A stretch of DNA of 64,000 nucleotides from Brachionus manjavacas. Its lineage: Eukaryota > Rotifera > Eurotatoria > Ploima > Brachionidae. Positions 42,510 through 54,880 of this stretch are shown piece by piece. Position 1 is the stretch's first letter. Every line of letters begins with the position of its first letter. A model generated the notes under the pieces. That model did no database searches. It saw only the letters and a program-made list of their open reading frames with translations, and was not told where the DNA came from. The stretch is from assembly GCA_019054805.1 (NCBI GenBank), contig JAHQIY010000027.1:682001-746000 (forward strand), given 5' to 3'. The translations under genes and the position numbers were made by a program.

Positions 42510-43440
42510 TATTTATTTATTTAATCTTGCATTTTTATTATTCTTGTTAACATTGGTGATTTTGATTTCAGAAAAGTAGTTCAGATTTGTCGCTCAAGCC
42601 TCAAGTCAGGTCCAAGCATTAACTTTTCCCTTTATTTTTTTTCTATTTAATAATGTTTCTTTTAAAGCAAAGACAGTGTGGTTACGAGAAGATTTACTGG
42701 CGAATCCAAACTGGTTACCTGACGATATTTCTTTATCTCTTCGTCTAGCTCACCATCATTTTTTTCTTTTTGTTCCATTAATCTTATGTTAAATATATGA
42801 TAAAAAAAAGGTTTCTGATGTTCTTCATTTCGATTTCACAATTAACTTTCTTTTTTCATTTCTTTTTAATGAGTTTCCAAAAAAAAAACGTTTCTTTAAA
42901 AATCATTCAAGGACTTTACAAATTTGGTAATTTCTTCTTTTAAATTTTTTCACTGTTGGTTTCAAAACTCTTGTTTAAGATGTGTTTCTTTTTGATTTTT
43001 GTGTTTTTAAAACTTCTTGATTTATAGTTCTATAATACTTGTTTCATGTCAGTTTGTAATCCGTTTATTTGCGAGGAAACCAGCGGTGCGTGACGAGCAT
43101 ATTAAGCATAGATATACGTCAATAAAAACAAATACTGAATAGTTATTAAAAAAATTCTGGACGTAAATCGTCAATAGAGTATACACATTAATTGATAAAT
43201 TACATATTATTTTTTAATTTTTCGAAACAAAAAAATTATAATAAACATGCAAATAAAACATAACATTAAAATTAAAAGTTTACGCCTCGTTACTCGCAAC
43301 TATAAAACCCTGCTTCCCTATCTTATTTATATGCGTTTGATTTGTTAACCCTTTTATTTGAACTGTTTGACATTATTCTATGAAGGGTGTTTATTATTTC
43401 GCCTAGTTTTTGTTTTGTTCTTGGTAGGATTTTTCTGGCT
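42510..43440. other. Intergenic DNA, nothing recognised
   Basis: AT-rich; no supported coding stretch, RNA or inverted-repeat element. Confidence 0.35.
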
Positions 43441-43444
43441 CTGT

Positions 43445-43997
43445 AACGTTTCATAGCAAGCTATTTTTCATTGCAAGACAAAATTCATCGCATCTCTAAT
43501 TTTTTCATTGCATCATTTTTTTTTTCATAGCAACTAATTTTTTTTCTTGCATATAATTTATTCATAGCAGATAATTTTTTCATTGCAAATAATTTTTTAT
43601 GGTGGATTATTTTTTGATTGCATCAAAATTTCATTTACAAATTAATCAAAGTAAGAGCTGGAGAAATGTTTAATAGACCGGCTGAACAAGTAAAAAAAGA
43701 TTCACGCTTGCTAAGTTTGTGTAAATTGTATAATAAAGAAGAATTGTGTCAATATTTGAAGATTAGACATTAAATTTAATTTAATTATTTTATTTTTTAT
43801 TCAATTAACAATAAAACATTTACTTTTTTTAAATTAACTTTATTTGAAATCAATTAATCCAGGTAAATTTTGTTTACTTATTTATTTTTTATTTTAACTT
43901 TGCTATGAAATTTATCTTGCTATGAAAAAATTTACCTTGCTATGATTTTTTTTGCGATGAAACATGTTGCTATGATTTGTCTTGCAATGAAACGTTC
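43445..43997. mobile_element. Inverted-repeat element, TIR AACGTTTCATAGCAAG
   Basis: The ends AACGTTTCATAGCAAG and TTGCAATGAAACGTT are inverted. Degenerate TTTCATTGCA/TTCATAGCA motifs recur about ten times in the arms. The middle (about 43650-43773, +) reads AGEMFNRPAEQVKKDSRLLS then LCKLYNKEELCQYLK before a stop, probably a gene remnant. A shorter copy lies at 49340-49600. Confidence 0.68.
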
Positions 43998-44214
43998 TAA
44001 TTATTCTATTCTTTAGTATTTCCTGTTCCAAATTAATTGAATATTCTAATTTTATATAGCTGTTTTTTCAGTCAATTTTTTTCTTAAACTGCACACTTTC
44101 CTTCATCATTTTTACTCTTATTAATATTTACTTTTTTCTCTCAAGGACAAGTCAAGTTAAGACTCTCTAAATTAACTTTAAATTATCAAAAAAGGAAATA
44201 TTTTCTTTTTTATT

Positions 44215-44262
44215 ATTATCTGAAAGAGTTTTGGCTTGGCACAGGTAATTAAATAAATGAAT
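44215..44262 (+). mobile_element. Variant LINE-type 3' tail
   Basis: CTGAAAGAGTTTTGGCTTGG followed by CACAGGTAATTAAATAAA is a diverged family A tail with the short stem kept by G-T pairing. Confidence 0.5.
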
Positions 44263-44370
44263 TTTAAAATCGCCTTTTTCCAGTCAAATCTAAACCTTTC
44301 ACTTTTTTTAGGCACTCTTAGTTCTTTTTTGTTACTTAAACATTTAAAAAGAAGAAAATGAAAAACTTAC

Positions 44371-47300
44371 ATGTATTTTTCTTAAAAACCAACAATTCAT
44401 CTCTTGCTTTTTCCAATTTTTCCAGCAATTCTTCTCTTTCCAAGCATTCATTGTGAACAGTGTCTTGAAGAACACGAATCTTAAAAGAAACAAAAAAAAT
44501 TCAGGAAAAAAATCTTCCAAATGTTCTACTTCATCTCTGAATTGGTCTAGCTGCGCTGCAGACTGTTTCAACTTTGCTCTCAGGTCACCAATAGCCGAAT
44601 CTTTGTCCATGACTTTTTTTTTTAGATGTTCAATTGAATTTTCGGTCTCATCTTCGGAATACTTTTCCAGTCTTTCATGCAAATCTTTTGCTATTGCTCT
44701 CAAATTGTCCAACTCTTGTCTGAGCTTTTTTTCGTTTCTCAATTTTTCCTCATGCACATTTTTCAACTCGTTGGCCAAATTTTTGTTATCTGCCTCCAGT
44801 TTTCCCAATGTCTCTTTGGACATGTTCTGATTGTCACTAATTATCCTCTGGTACTTGACGTAAAGCTCGTCATATTTTTGATTGTGAATCTCAAGCTCCA
44901 TTTTGAAGCTCTTCTTCATCTCGGCCTCCAGCAGCTCCAATGCCTCTGTATGCTTATCTCGCTCTTTTGCAAGCTCGGCCTCCAATTTCTCCGGCCACTG
45001 GTCATTTTTTCTAAGCCTATCTTTAAATGAGTCTTTGAGCTGAACTATTTGACACTGGTGCGCCAAAGTCAGCGATTTTATCTCATTCTCCAGATCACCA
45101 ATTTGGTCCGTGGCTTTTTTCAGCTCGTTTTTTAAGCGATTTATTTCACCTGTAAAATTTTATTAAAAAAAAAAAAAAAAAAAAAAATTTTTTTACTCAA
45201 GTTGGATTTATTGTTGGCCAAAATTTCGTTCTCAAATTTTTCTTGATCCTCATATCTTCTTTTTATCTGGTGTAGCTCGTTTTTCAAGCGGCCCAGCTCC
45301 TCGTTTTTGGCTCTAATTTCACCCTGAGTTTTCGCGTTGACTTGGCCAATTTTTTCGCTCAGCAGAGCAACTTTTTCACTCAGCTCACTGTTTTCAATTA
45401 TCATGTTGTTGGTGTTTGCTTTGACTTGGTTTATCTCTTCTCTGAGACCTAAAAATAATTAAAGAAAATTATTGAAGAAAATTTTGTTGTTGTTACTTGA
45501 ATTTTCTTGAACAAGCTGCTGTTTTTCCAGTTCAAAATTGGCCACTTTTGATTTTAGATCAGACGATTGATTAAGTTGACTTGACAAGATGGTTATTTGA
45601 GATTCAAGTTCTGCTTTTAGGCCTTGAAAAGAGCTGATTTGCTTTGCATAAGAATCGATCGACTCTTTGTGTGATTCATTTTCCCGCGTCAATTTTTTCA
45701 CCTGGGACCTAAGCAAATTCTCTTGCTCTGCTCGATCAACTGACTCTTAAAAAATAGAAATTAATTTCAATCCCAGTCATTTATTTTTGTATGGAATTTT
45801 TTTATTTAGTTTTCATGAACTTCAAATTATTAATTTTTTGTTTAATTATAAGAAAATTCAAGACATTTAAATAAAATTTAAAATAAATTTTTTATTTAAT
45901 TCAAGAATCATTATTTAAAAAAACTGGCAGCAATTTTGCAGAGACTCAAATGCGGAGAAAAAATTTTTTTGATCTTTTATGAGAGCTTAATAAGTCTCAT
46001 GACACAAAAATAAAAATTTTGACACCTAAAACAGAAGGAATATAGAATAATAAAAAAAGTTAAATTTAATTAGAAAAAATTTAATTTTTTTTTGCAATTT
46101 CTTTCCATAAAATTAAATTGGTATATTTCTAAAATGATCATTTTAAACTTTGTTTTAAGTCTAAGGGTTTAGACAGATTTTTTTTTGTTTGAATCCGGAT
46201 TTGAGTGGAAACCAAAAACTTGACAAAAAAAATAAATTTTTTATTCTTTAACAATAAAGTTAAATAAAATGTGGTTTTTCCAAATTTATTTTGACGATAC
46301 TTAAAAGGCTTGCTATGATCAATTTAGCAAATTTCTGAAAATCTCCAAATTTAATTAGGCATTATAGACAGAATTAATATCAATCTTTTTTTTTATACCA
46401 AAAATAAAGGTAATTTTAAAAATAACATTTTGTAAAAAAGTAAACCAAAAATAAATATTAATAAATTATATTTTTTTTGCTGCAACATCCTTTGTTGCAT
46501 TTTTTTACCTAAAATAGATTTTCAAATATTAAAATAAGACAGAAATAAAAAATCAATAAAATTTAAATTAATTGATTTGATTTACTAAAAAAAAAAAGAA
46601 AAAATTATTTTTCAGATAAATGTTGCAATATTTATTTTAATATAATTCAAAATATTTAATTTAGCACTAGAAAATTCTATCTTTTAGCCACTTAAGCCCG
46701 ATCTGGTCATCCATACATTAATTTTATTTAACTTTTGACCAAAAATATTCAGATTGAGGTAATTTTTTTAAATTTATTATGTCATTTATAAATGAAAAAA
46801 AAAATTTCATCATCTAACCACATATTGATGGCGTGCAAATGCAGAAAATTGCAGAGTTGTTTGCAGATTTATTTTACTTCATTAGGCAAATTTGCAAAAA
46901 ATTAAGCATTTTACAGAACTAAATTATCTCTTTTGGTAAAAAAGTTATTCAATTTTTCTGAATTCAAATGATCAAAATAGACATACCATAACTCCAATTG
47001 TTTTGTTATTCTAATTAGAATCCGAATTTTTTTAATTTTGTAAAAGTCATGAAACAGCTAAGGATTTTTTTCTTTTTCCTTTAACAGCTAAAGTTTAATT
47101 TTTAAATTCAATTAAAATTCGGAAAATTTTTACCAAACTAAATTAAAACTCAGACTTAAACTTTAAGGAAATTAGCATTTTTTTTGTAATTTGATTGTAT
47201 GTATTTTTTCTTGGTTCTCAGGTAAAATGACAACACTTTAATTAATTTACTGTAAAATTGATTTATGATTTAGATTTTTATTAGCCAAAAAATTTATCGA

Positions 47301-50300
47301 ATCCTGTTATTCTCTATATCAATATATCCAATTTTAATTTTCTTCTATTTTAACTTATTATATTTTTTATTTTTTTTTATACAGTGCTGCTACGATACCT
47401 TGAATTCACCATATTTACCGTAAAATATGGTAATCTAAAAAAGGGTATTTTTCGTAAAATACTGTAAAATTCAGTGAAAAAAAAAATTCCAAAATTTCTC
47501 GAAAAAAACCGATTTTCATGAAAAAAAATTTTTTTTTGAATTTTTGAAAAAGGAAAACAAAAAAAAAATTTAAATGCTTTAAATGAAATCAAAAGTTAGA
47601 CATAATTTTTTTAAAAAGCTGGGCTTGTAAAATTTATTCCAAAAGGCTCAACATTCAAAGAAGCTTGGGACAAGACAGCTAACAGCTTAAAAGCAAAAAA
47701 AGCTAGAAAATAAAATTTATTTTGTAAACATTATATATTTTAATTTGTTTAGAAAAAAAATTGAATGAAATAATAAAAAATCCATTTTTCCTTTACTGTT
47801 GAATTTTTACCTTTTTTTACAAGAATTTACCGAAATTTACGTCAATTTTTGTCAAAAAAATTTTTTTTGCTTTCCTTTTTCAAAAATTCAAAAAAAAATT
47901 TTTTTTCATGAAAATCGGTTTTTTTCGAGAAATTTTGGAAATTTTTTTTTTCACTGAATTTTACAGTAATTATCGTTATTTTACGAAAAATACCCTTTTT
48001 TAGATTACCATATTTTACGTAAAATATGGTGAATTCAAGGTATCGTGGCAGCACTGTATATTTCTTTTCTTATTTTAAACTTTATTTTATTTTGGTTTTT
48101 TTTTTGTTTTTTTTATTTTTTTTTCACTATTTCCCTTATATCTCGTGTCCCCCATGATTTCCACAATCCCTTGTCTGACTAAGATGTGTCACTACTCCCA
48201 CAATAACTAAACTAAAGATTAGTTGACTAAAATTTAGTTAACTAGTCGACTAAACTAAATTGGTTAAGTTAAGACCCATCCCTATCAAAAAAATAATTTG
48301 GGGAAAAACAATCCATGGACTTTTAAAATTTTAACGTATACTTTAAATCGGGACTCTCATAAAGCCTTTTCTTCAATCAAGTTATCAAAATTTTTAAAAG
48401 TGGTCCTAAAAGAAAAAGAAGGTTTCAAAAAATAACTTACTTTTTCATTAAAATTACATTTTAAAATGCTTGAAAAAATGATTTTTTCAAATGAGTTTGA
48501 AGTGTTATTTCCAAGATTTGATAAAAGTTGAGACACTCTTTCGGGTGTTTAAGGCATCTCAAAAAATATTAAGAAAAAAAATAATTAGAAAACTAATTAT
48601 CTAACAAATATTTAATTAAGTATTGAAAACATTTTACTAATTTAAAATTTAATTCTGACTTTTTACATTATAAAAATTATGTTTTTTCAATTAAGGCTTC
48701 AAACTCATTTGATTCAATTTTATTTTGACTTTAAATTCAAAAAAAAAAAAAGTTGTCCCAGCATTTTTTCAGAATTCTCTCTAGTTTCAGAATCTGTGTA
48801 AAAAAATGGAAACCGCGGACTAGATACAAAAATAGCTTTCAGAATATATACATACTAATAAGGTTATGTCTATTAGAACATGAGATATTTTAGCCCAAAG
48901 GTAACTAAATTTTGTTTTTTCTTAATCTTTGAGTGGGCTGGGATCAAAGTTTTTCCTCGTCTAAAATAAATGACAATAAACACCAAACTAAATGTAAAAA
49001 TATAACGAGACTGTGTGTCCAGTAAAAAATGAAAAAAGTTTTTTTTTGCTTTATTTTTAATTTTCTTGTTTTTAATCTACTAAATATTTGAAAATATTTC
49101 TTTTTAAAAACTAAATTGATTGTATTTTATTTTTTATGAAAGTTAATAGGTCCAAATCATGCATAAAGACTATTATTTGTCGATATAATCAAACAAATTC
49201 ATACTACGATCATCCAACACTTGGAAAACCTAATCTTAAAGGGGATTTTTCATTAAGTCTAGTTATATAATCAAAATTGAGCCATAAGATCGGTTGAAAC
49301 TGATCAAATTAATTTTTATTGTGTTGAAATAGGCTTCGTAACGTTTCATAGTAAACTATTTTCATTACAAGACAAAATTCATCACATTACTAATATTTCA
49401 TTGCAACGTCTTCGATTTAATAGCAGATGGCTATTTCATTCAAATTATTTCAGTTGAACAAACATGGAGTGTAATTTAGTCAAAGAAAAGGCTGGATATT
49501 ATTTAGTAGACCAACTTAACAAGTGAAAAAAGATTCACGCATATCATTTTTAGCAATTGATTTCTAATTAACTTAATTAATTGTCTTGCTATGAAACGTT
49601 TCAAAACCGTCGAAATAATTTATCCCCATTTGATTTGTACCTGCTTAAAAAATAAAGAAACTGATATTTATTATTATTAATAATAATAATAATAATAATA
49701 AGCTACAGCAGGACACCAGTGGAGCGAGACTAGATGTAGTTTTGCTATAGTAGCTATCTTTCTGCGACAAAAAAAAATAAAAAAAAATAAAAATGAAAAA
49801 AGAAAAGATTTTTGCAATACTAATTGATAAAAAAGATATCCAGTGTGCAACTGATCGTTTCAAGAAAAATTTAATTTTTCGATTATTTTTTTCATCTAAT
49901 TTAGATGATTGAGTCAAACTGTGAAGCTAATGCTGATGATACGAAGATTATTTCTGTCGTTAAAAATTTCCAATCTTTGATAGATCTTCAAGGGGACTTA
50001 AACAAAGTATCAAATTGGTCAACGAATTGGTCTACTCAACTTAATACTGATAAATGTAAAGTTTTGGTCGACAACCCTTGGCAAAGTCGATTTGTGAGAA
50101 AGACCTCGGTATTTATATCCAAAACGACTTTAAGTGGGACGTACAAGTGAAAAATTGTAGTGCTAAGGCAAATAGAGTTTTAAGAATGATCAAGAAAGCT
50201 TTTAATTTTCCTAACCAGGAAAACATCAGATTACTATACACATCACTGATCAGACCTCATCTGGAATATGCTATCAGTTCGTGGTGCCCGTTTTTTGAAA

Positions 50301-51945
50301 AGGATACTGCGGAGCTTGAAAAAGTACAGAGAAGAGCGACGAAGCTTGTTCCGGAACTCAAACATCTCGAATACCCGCAACGACTCATGAGACTAGGCCT
50401 AAGTGACCTGAAGACGCGAAGGTTTAGAGGGAATTTGATCCAAATGTACAAATTAGTAAATAAAATGGAGAAAATGAATTTTGTAAATGACATAAATTTT
50501 CGATCTGGGGCTGGCTCAAGCTGCGCTTACAATCTTAGAAGGCACAATAAAACGATTCATAGAGAAAAAGTAAAAAATTGTCTTCCAAGATTTAACTTTT
50601 TTGTTAACAGAGTTGTGAACGATTGGAATAAATTGCCGGAAGAGGTTATTGAAGCAAGAAGCCTGAACAGTTTTAAGTCGAAGCTTGATGACTGGTTGGC
50701 GAAAAAATGTGTAACGACTGCTATAGCTCTATGGGCTCACTTGAACTGGTTTCAAGTTGCAGTTTATTTTACTACTACTACTAATGCAAATTCTTTATAA
50801 TTAAAATAACAATAAAATAAAATTTTGATAATGACTATCGAAAGATGATGTTGAGCCCAAAAAATCCCAAAATTAAATTTCATCTTAATCTTAAGATCTT
50901 CTTTTAATCTTTTAAAATACAATAAATCAGCTAAAATTTAATTACATGCTGCCCGCCATTTAGACTACCTTCATCTATTTCGACGGTACTTAAATAAAAT
51001 CAAATAAAATATAACTGAATTTTTTTTTATACTTTTGTGTCATATTTTAATTAAATAAAGATAATAAAAAATTATTTGTTATTCACTTTTTTTAAAGTTT
51101 ATCTATTTAACATTTTTACAAAATTTTTATTATTAACACTTTAAATTGAATTGTTTCATACTCATTAATAATTTTTATATACTCATTTTATTTTTAATTC
51201 AAAATTCGTTTTTTAAAATTACCTTGAGAAATTTTCTGAAAAAACCTTCGAACTTGAGTCTGTAAATTAGAGGCATATTGCGTCATCAAGTTCATTTGGT
51301 CTTTTGACTGAAGCTCAATAGCTTTTAAATCTGACTTTTGTGAAGAAAGTGTAACTTGGGTATCCATGACAACTGATTTATATTTTAAAAATTTATTCCT
51401 AAAAAAAAAATTGATTTTTGTCACGCCAAATTATGGCTAATTACTTTAAGGCCTCCATGCTGGCACTGATCGCGTAATTTTCGCTCTCCAAGTCTTGGAC
51501 TTTCTTCGCCAATCGATTGTTGTCCACACTACGCGAGTCCAAATCATTGTTCAAAGAAGAAATCCTTGACGGAAAATAAAATCTTAAACTTGAAAAAAAT
51601 TCCAACCCTTTACATTTGTGCTCTATCAGACACCTTTTCCTCCAGATTCTGAATTTGAAGATTCAAATCAGCATTTATTTGATCATAGTTGCTCACCTTT
51701 TGCCTCATAAAATCATAGTCGCCTAATTTTTGCTCAAGTTCCTGACAAAAATGAGATGAATTAACAAAATAGTTGGTTACTAGGCTTACTTTGATCTTGT
51801 CCTCTAGTTTTTTGATCTCGTTGTGAATCAAATAGCTGACGCCACAAAATTGACAAACAGTCTCATCACGCTGCATCTCTAGTATTTCATTTGGCAGCGG
51901 AAAGACTGGCACATGCTTTTCGAACGACTTGCTAGTCTCGCTCAT
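44371..51945 (-). CDS. LEKR1: LEKR1-like coiled-coil protein, at least eight exons
   Basis: Exons on the minus strand: 51945-51790, 51741-51614, 51564-51445, 51398-51223, 45745-45497, 45448-45197, 45149-44530, 44479-44371. All are GT-AG with frame kept, giving 603 residues so far; the C-terminus is not fixed. The start matches the LEKR1 N-terminal signature: VPVFPLPNEILEMQRDETVC then QFCGVSYLIHNEIKKLEDKI, with a CxxC pair. The rest is almost continuous coiled coil rich in Leu, Glu and Lys; IRVLQDTVHNECLEREELLE resembles the C-terminal part of vertebrate LEKR1. The molecular role of LEKR1 is poorly known. Short introns are about 36-52 bases; intron 4 (45746-51222) is 5.5 kb of transposons. 39604-40073 is a possible last exon. 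Confidence 0.83.
45746..46828. other. Start of LEKR1 intron 4, nothing recognised
   Basis: AT-rich intron sequence without a recognisable element. Confidence 0.35.
46829..46995. mobile_element. Fragment of the GGGGTTGTGAAG MITE family
   Basis: TTGCAGAGTTGTTTGCAGAT then AAGCATTTTACAGAACTAAA and TTATTCAATTTTTCTGAATT match the right half of the element at 54459-54807. The terminus and target duplication are lost. LEKR1 intron 4. Confidence 0.6.
47300..47381 (+). mobile_element. Family A LINE 3' UTR piece, interrupted by a MITE
   Basis: GAATCCTGTTATTCTCTATA then TCTTCTATTTTAACTTA matches the 3' UTR at 33225. A Tc1/mariner-type MITE follows, after which similar T-rich 3' UTR sequence resumes at 48059. 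Confidence 0.55.
47382..48056. mobile_element. Complete Tc1/mariner-like MITE, TA duplication
   Basis: The ends CAGTGCTGCTACGATACC and GGTATCGTGGCAGCACTG are inverted and flanked by TA on both sides (47380-47381, 48057-48058). Arms continue through TTGAATTCACCATATTTTAC and CTAAAAAAGGGTATTTTTCG. The spacer reads the same KFIPKGSTFKEAWDK remnant as the copy at 1-1037. Open frames on both strands here are arm artefacts. Confidence 0.88.
48770..48915. mobile_element. Internal fragment of the CGCGCGG MITE family
   Basis: CTCTAGTTTCAGAATCTGTG, ACCGCGGACTA and TTATGTCTATTAGAACATGA are the inverse of sequence inside 29799-30300. The ends are not preserved. Confidence 0.6.
49340..49600. mobile_element. 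Shorter copy of the AACGTTTCATAGCAAG element
   Basis: Left AACGTTTCATAGTAAACTA, right TTGTCTTGCTATGAAACGTT. The interior reads GYYLVDQLNK, related to FNRPAEQVKK in the copy at 43445-43997. Internally deleted. Confidence 0.62.
49668..49765 (-). mobile_element. CR1-like LINE (family B) 3' end
   Basis: An (AAT)n run then AGCTACAGCAGGACACC and GGAGCGAGACTAGATG on the plus strand; the minus strand is a family B 3' end (AAAGATAGCTACTATAGC). It nearly abuts the plus-strand copy that follows. Confidence 0.6.
49905..50790 (+). mobile_element. CR1-like LINE (family B), 5'-truncated, ACT tail
   Basis: Begins at the catalytic region (EANADDTKIISVVKNFQSLI, 49930) and continues from 50078 in another frame: DLGIYIQNDFKWDVQVK, RPHLEYAISSWCPFFEKD, RRATKLVPELKHLEYPQ, FVNRVVNDWNKLPEE. 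Ends in an (ACT)n run near 50770-50781. One frameshift near 50080. It lies in LEKR1 intron 4. Confidence 0.88.
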
Positions 51946-52441
51946 TTTAGGACAAATATTTTTTACTAAATGGAAAAAATTTCGTGTTGCTATTTATATA
52001 AATTTAAACTTTCAAATTGGGATTAATTATAATAATTTAAATATTTCAAAACGGTTTTAATTTAAGACAAAATGTTTAAACTTTCGAGAATTGAACCTCA
52101 ATTCCCAGCAGTTTTTAAAAATTAATAAAAAATAACATGCAAAACAGCTTTTATTCAATCATTTAATTCAATTTGATTTACTTTGATTAATTAAATTTTC
52201 GACCTCAAATTCATTCTTTAAAATTACCTTGAGAAATTATTATTCCTTTTGTATAAGGAATTATATCGTTGTGTTCCTTATTTTGTTGAAAATTTAAAAA
52301 GAAAAGTCAGAGAAGTATAAACTCAATGGACCGTTTTGTAGATTATCTTCTCCGCTTTCAGAATATATGTACATTCTATTTGATATAATTATTTTTGGCT
52401 TAGATATTTCCTTCAGACTACAAGCACCATGCACTCAAATA
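51946..52441. other. LEKR1 upstream region
   Basis: AT-rich flank. 52218-52240 (AAAATTACCTTGAGAAATT) repeats the exon 4 donor region at 51215-51235, possibly a small local duplication. No promoter motif can be supported. Confidence 0.35.
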
Positions 52442-52677
52442 TAAAGACTTTGAGAGGTAGTGGTCGAAAAAAATTTTTTTTTACAAAATTTTTTAAAACA
52501 TGGTTCTGGGGGGTTCTCAGGTACCCCCAAAACTTAAAAAGTCATAAAGTTAAGTCTTTTCTTTTTAGGTTTTTTAATAAAAACTGGCTGACTAGTGGTA
52601 CCTGAAAACCCCCAAAACCATACTTTAAAAAATTCTGTAAAAAAAATCTTTTTGACCACTACCTCTCAAAGTCTTTA
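52442..52677. mobile_element. TA-flanked MITE, TIR TAAAGACTTTGAGAGGTAG
   Basis: Left TAAAGACTTTGAGAGGTAGT and right CTACCTCTCAAAGTCTTTA are inverted; arms reach about 90 bases including GGTTCTGGGGGGTTCTCAGG against CCCCCAAAACCA. TA lies on both sides. No coding sequence. Confidence 0.82.
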
Positions 52678-53222
52678 TAGATAATTCTTAATACTATTTT
52701 GGCGAAATAGTATTTCTCTTTATATTTTCTATTAAATTTAGACAAAAATCAAAAAGTTTTAAAATTTTAAAATATATTTTATTAATTTAGCTTAGTACTA
52801 TAAATTTTTAAATATCGCATTTCCACCTTTTATGATATACGGCTCTGAGATTCCTTTTTAAATAAAATCTTTTTTCAGATTTTAAATTTTAATTTAAAAT
52901 GAGGAAGTAATGACAACACAAACTAATTTCGTAAACTCTATCTTCACCCGTTATAACACAGATTTATTATACTTACGTCTTTCGACGCCATTATTTATAG
53001 TTCCTTTGACACGCTAGTAGTTTTATGAATTTTTAATCAAAAGCCCTCTTTTTGATATTATTTTTTCAATTTTTTTTTATTTTTTTATTTTTTAAGTCAA
53101 CAATAAAAAATTCATCAGTTATAAAAAAAAAAAAATTTACTTAAAAAACTTCTCAATCGAGTGTTTGTCTTATAAAATCAAAGTCAAAGAGTCACAGTCA
53201 AATTGTTAAGACCCAAGTTATT

Positions 53223-53370
53223 ATGTCGCCCTCGATCTACGCACACCAACTCCCAGAAAGTTTTGCCACTGAACTGGTGCAACGCATCACAAAGAAGGGC
53301 ACACGCGTAGCTGATGTGCATGCTTACGCCGCATACAGCCTTCACTTTAAACATGCATTTCACAAGTGAA
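53223..53370 (+). CDS. Small host-like ORF, cut off at a LINE junction
   Basis: Begins MSPSIYAHQLPESFATELVQ and continues through TKKGTRVADVHAYAAYSLHF to a stop near 53368, 48 residues. GC content and codon use are much higher than in the flanks and like those of SETX or SARS2. Family A LINE sequence starts about where it ends. It may be the first exon of a gene broken or extended by the LINE, or a small gene. No family is recognised. Confidence 0.4.
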
Positions 53371-54880
53371 TTATATGTGGATCGAAAAATGAAGCGACAT
53401 CAGGACCTGAACAAATTCATTATGTTAAAAAGATTACCTAGAAATTCATTAATAGAAATCATAGAACTTTTTAAGTTATCTCTAAGGGAAGGCAAGGTCC
53501 CGAAAGCATGGAAAACTTCGAACATTTCAATGATTCAAAAAAAGGCCTCTAATTTACAAGATCCTTTAAATCATAGACCAATTAGTATAACGAGTTGTTT
53601 AGGAAAGTTACTGGAACGAAAAGTTTATACAATTTTTTGGAACAAAATTCACTCCTTATCCAGGAGCAATCTGGATTTAGGAAACACCGGCGAACATCAG
53701 ATAATCTTTTCTTTTTAATTCAAAAAATTGTGGAATCATTTAAAAGAAAAAAAAGAGTTTGCAGCCTTTTTTTTGATATTTCTAAAGCCTTTGATAGGGT
53801 TTGGCATGAAGGTCTACTTTTTAAATTGATTAAAATGAATCCACCCCATTACTTGACTAACTGGATTAGATCCTTTTTAGATAGTAGGACATTTAAGGTA
53901 AATGTGAATGACCACTTGAGCGAAGAATATCAAATAAATGCAGGTGTTCCTCAAGGCTCAGTTATTAGTCCTCTTTTATTTAGTATATATATTAATGACA
54001 TCCCAAAAAGAAACAAAACAAATAATGAATATTCTCTGCTTTTCGCAGATGATCTAGTTACATTCTTCATTTATAACAAAAAGGAGAACCTAGAAAATAA
54101 GATTAATAAATACACCAACGAACTAGAACAATGGCTTATTAATTGGAAAATGAAGATATCAGTTGAAAAGTAATGTTCAGTAGTCTTTTCTAAGAACAAA
54201 AAAAAGAGAGTGTTAATCTTAACTTAAAAATTAATGGAAACAAAATAATGAGCCAAAAAGAAATCAAGTTTCTTGGTATTAAATTTGATTCTAAGTTAAA
54301 CTTTAATTTACTAGTAGACGAAATTAAAGAACGCTGCAACTAAAGGCTAAATATTATAAAGATATTGTCAAATAAAAAATAGGGTCTTACTCAAAACACA
54401 CTAGGAAATTTACAAAAATCTTTAATCGGATCAATTTTAGACTATTCTTTTCCTTGCTGGGGTTGTGAAGTTCGTCTCAATTCGATCAATACAATTCAGA
54501 AAAAATTAAATAACTTTTTTACTAAAGGAGATAATTTAGTTCTGTAAAATGCTTAAGCTACTTTGCTTAATACAGTAAAATAAGTCTGCAAAATACTCAG
54601 CAATTTTCTGAATTTTGCACGCCATTAAAAAGTATCCCAATCAAGTGTGCAATTACATTGCAGAGTTTTTGCAGACTATATTTTTAGACAAAGCAAAGTT
54701 GCTTAACCATTAAGCATTTTACAGAACTAAATTATCTCTTTTAGTTAAAAAGTTATTTAACTTTTTCTGAATTGAAAAGATCGAATTGAAATGAACTTCA
54801 CAACCCCTTCCTTGCTTAAATTCATTTTCAGAAAAAAATATCAAAAAACTACAATCAGTTCAGAATACTGGTCACTTAAA
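53371..54880 (+). mobile_element. Jockey-like LINE (family A), 5'-truncated, interrupted by a MITE
   Basis: Reads MLKRLPRNSLIEIIELFKLS, QDPLNHRPISITSCLGKLLE, QEQSGFRKHRRTSDNLFFLI, FFDISKAFDRVWHEGLLF, GVPQGSVISPLLFSIYINDI, LLFADDLVTFF; nearly identical to the copy at 60400-62425. Frameshifts near 53630 and after 54170. The thumb region is interrupted at 54459-54807 by a MITE, after which only about 60 bases follow. Confidence 0.9.
54459..54807. mobile_element. MITE with 9-bp target duplication, TIR GGGGTTGTGAAG
   Basis: The ends GGGGTTGTGAAGTTC and GAACTTCACAACCCC are inverted, with arms continuing through CAATTCGATC and AGATAATTTAGTTCTGT. TTCCTTGCT is duplicated (54450-54458, 54808-54816). 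The empty site TTCCTTGCTTAAATTC is present in the sister LINE near 61886. A 9-bp duplication points to a MULE-type or Merlin-type family. No coding sequence. Confidence 0.9.

Noticed and set aside
47842-48054. 70-codon minus-strand ORF in the MITE arm
   Set aside because: Falls in inverted-repeat arm sequence and has low complexity; the opposite arm gives a similar frame.
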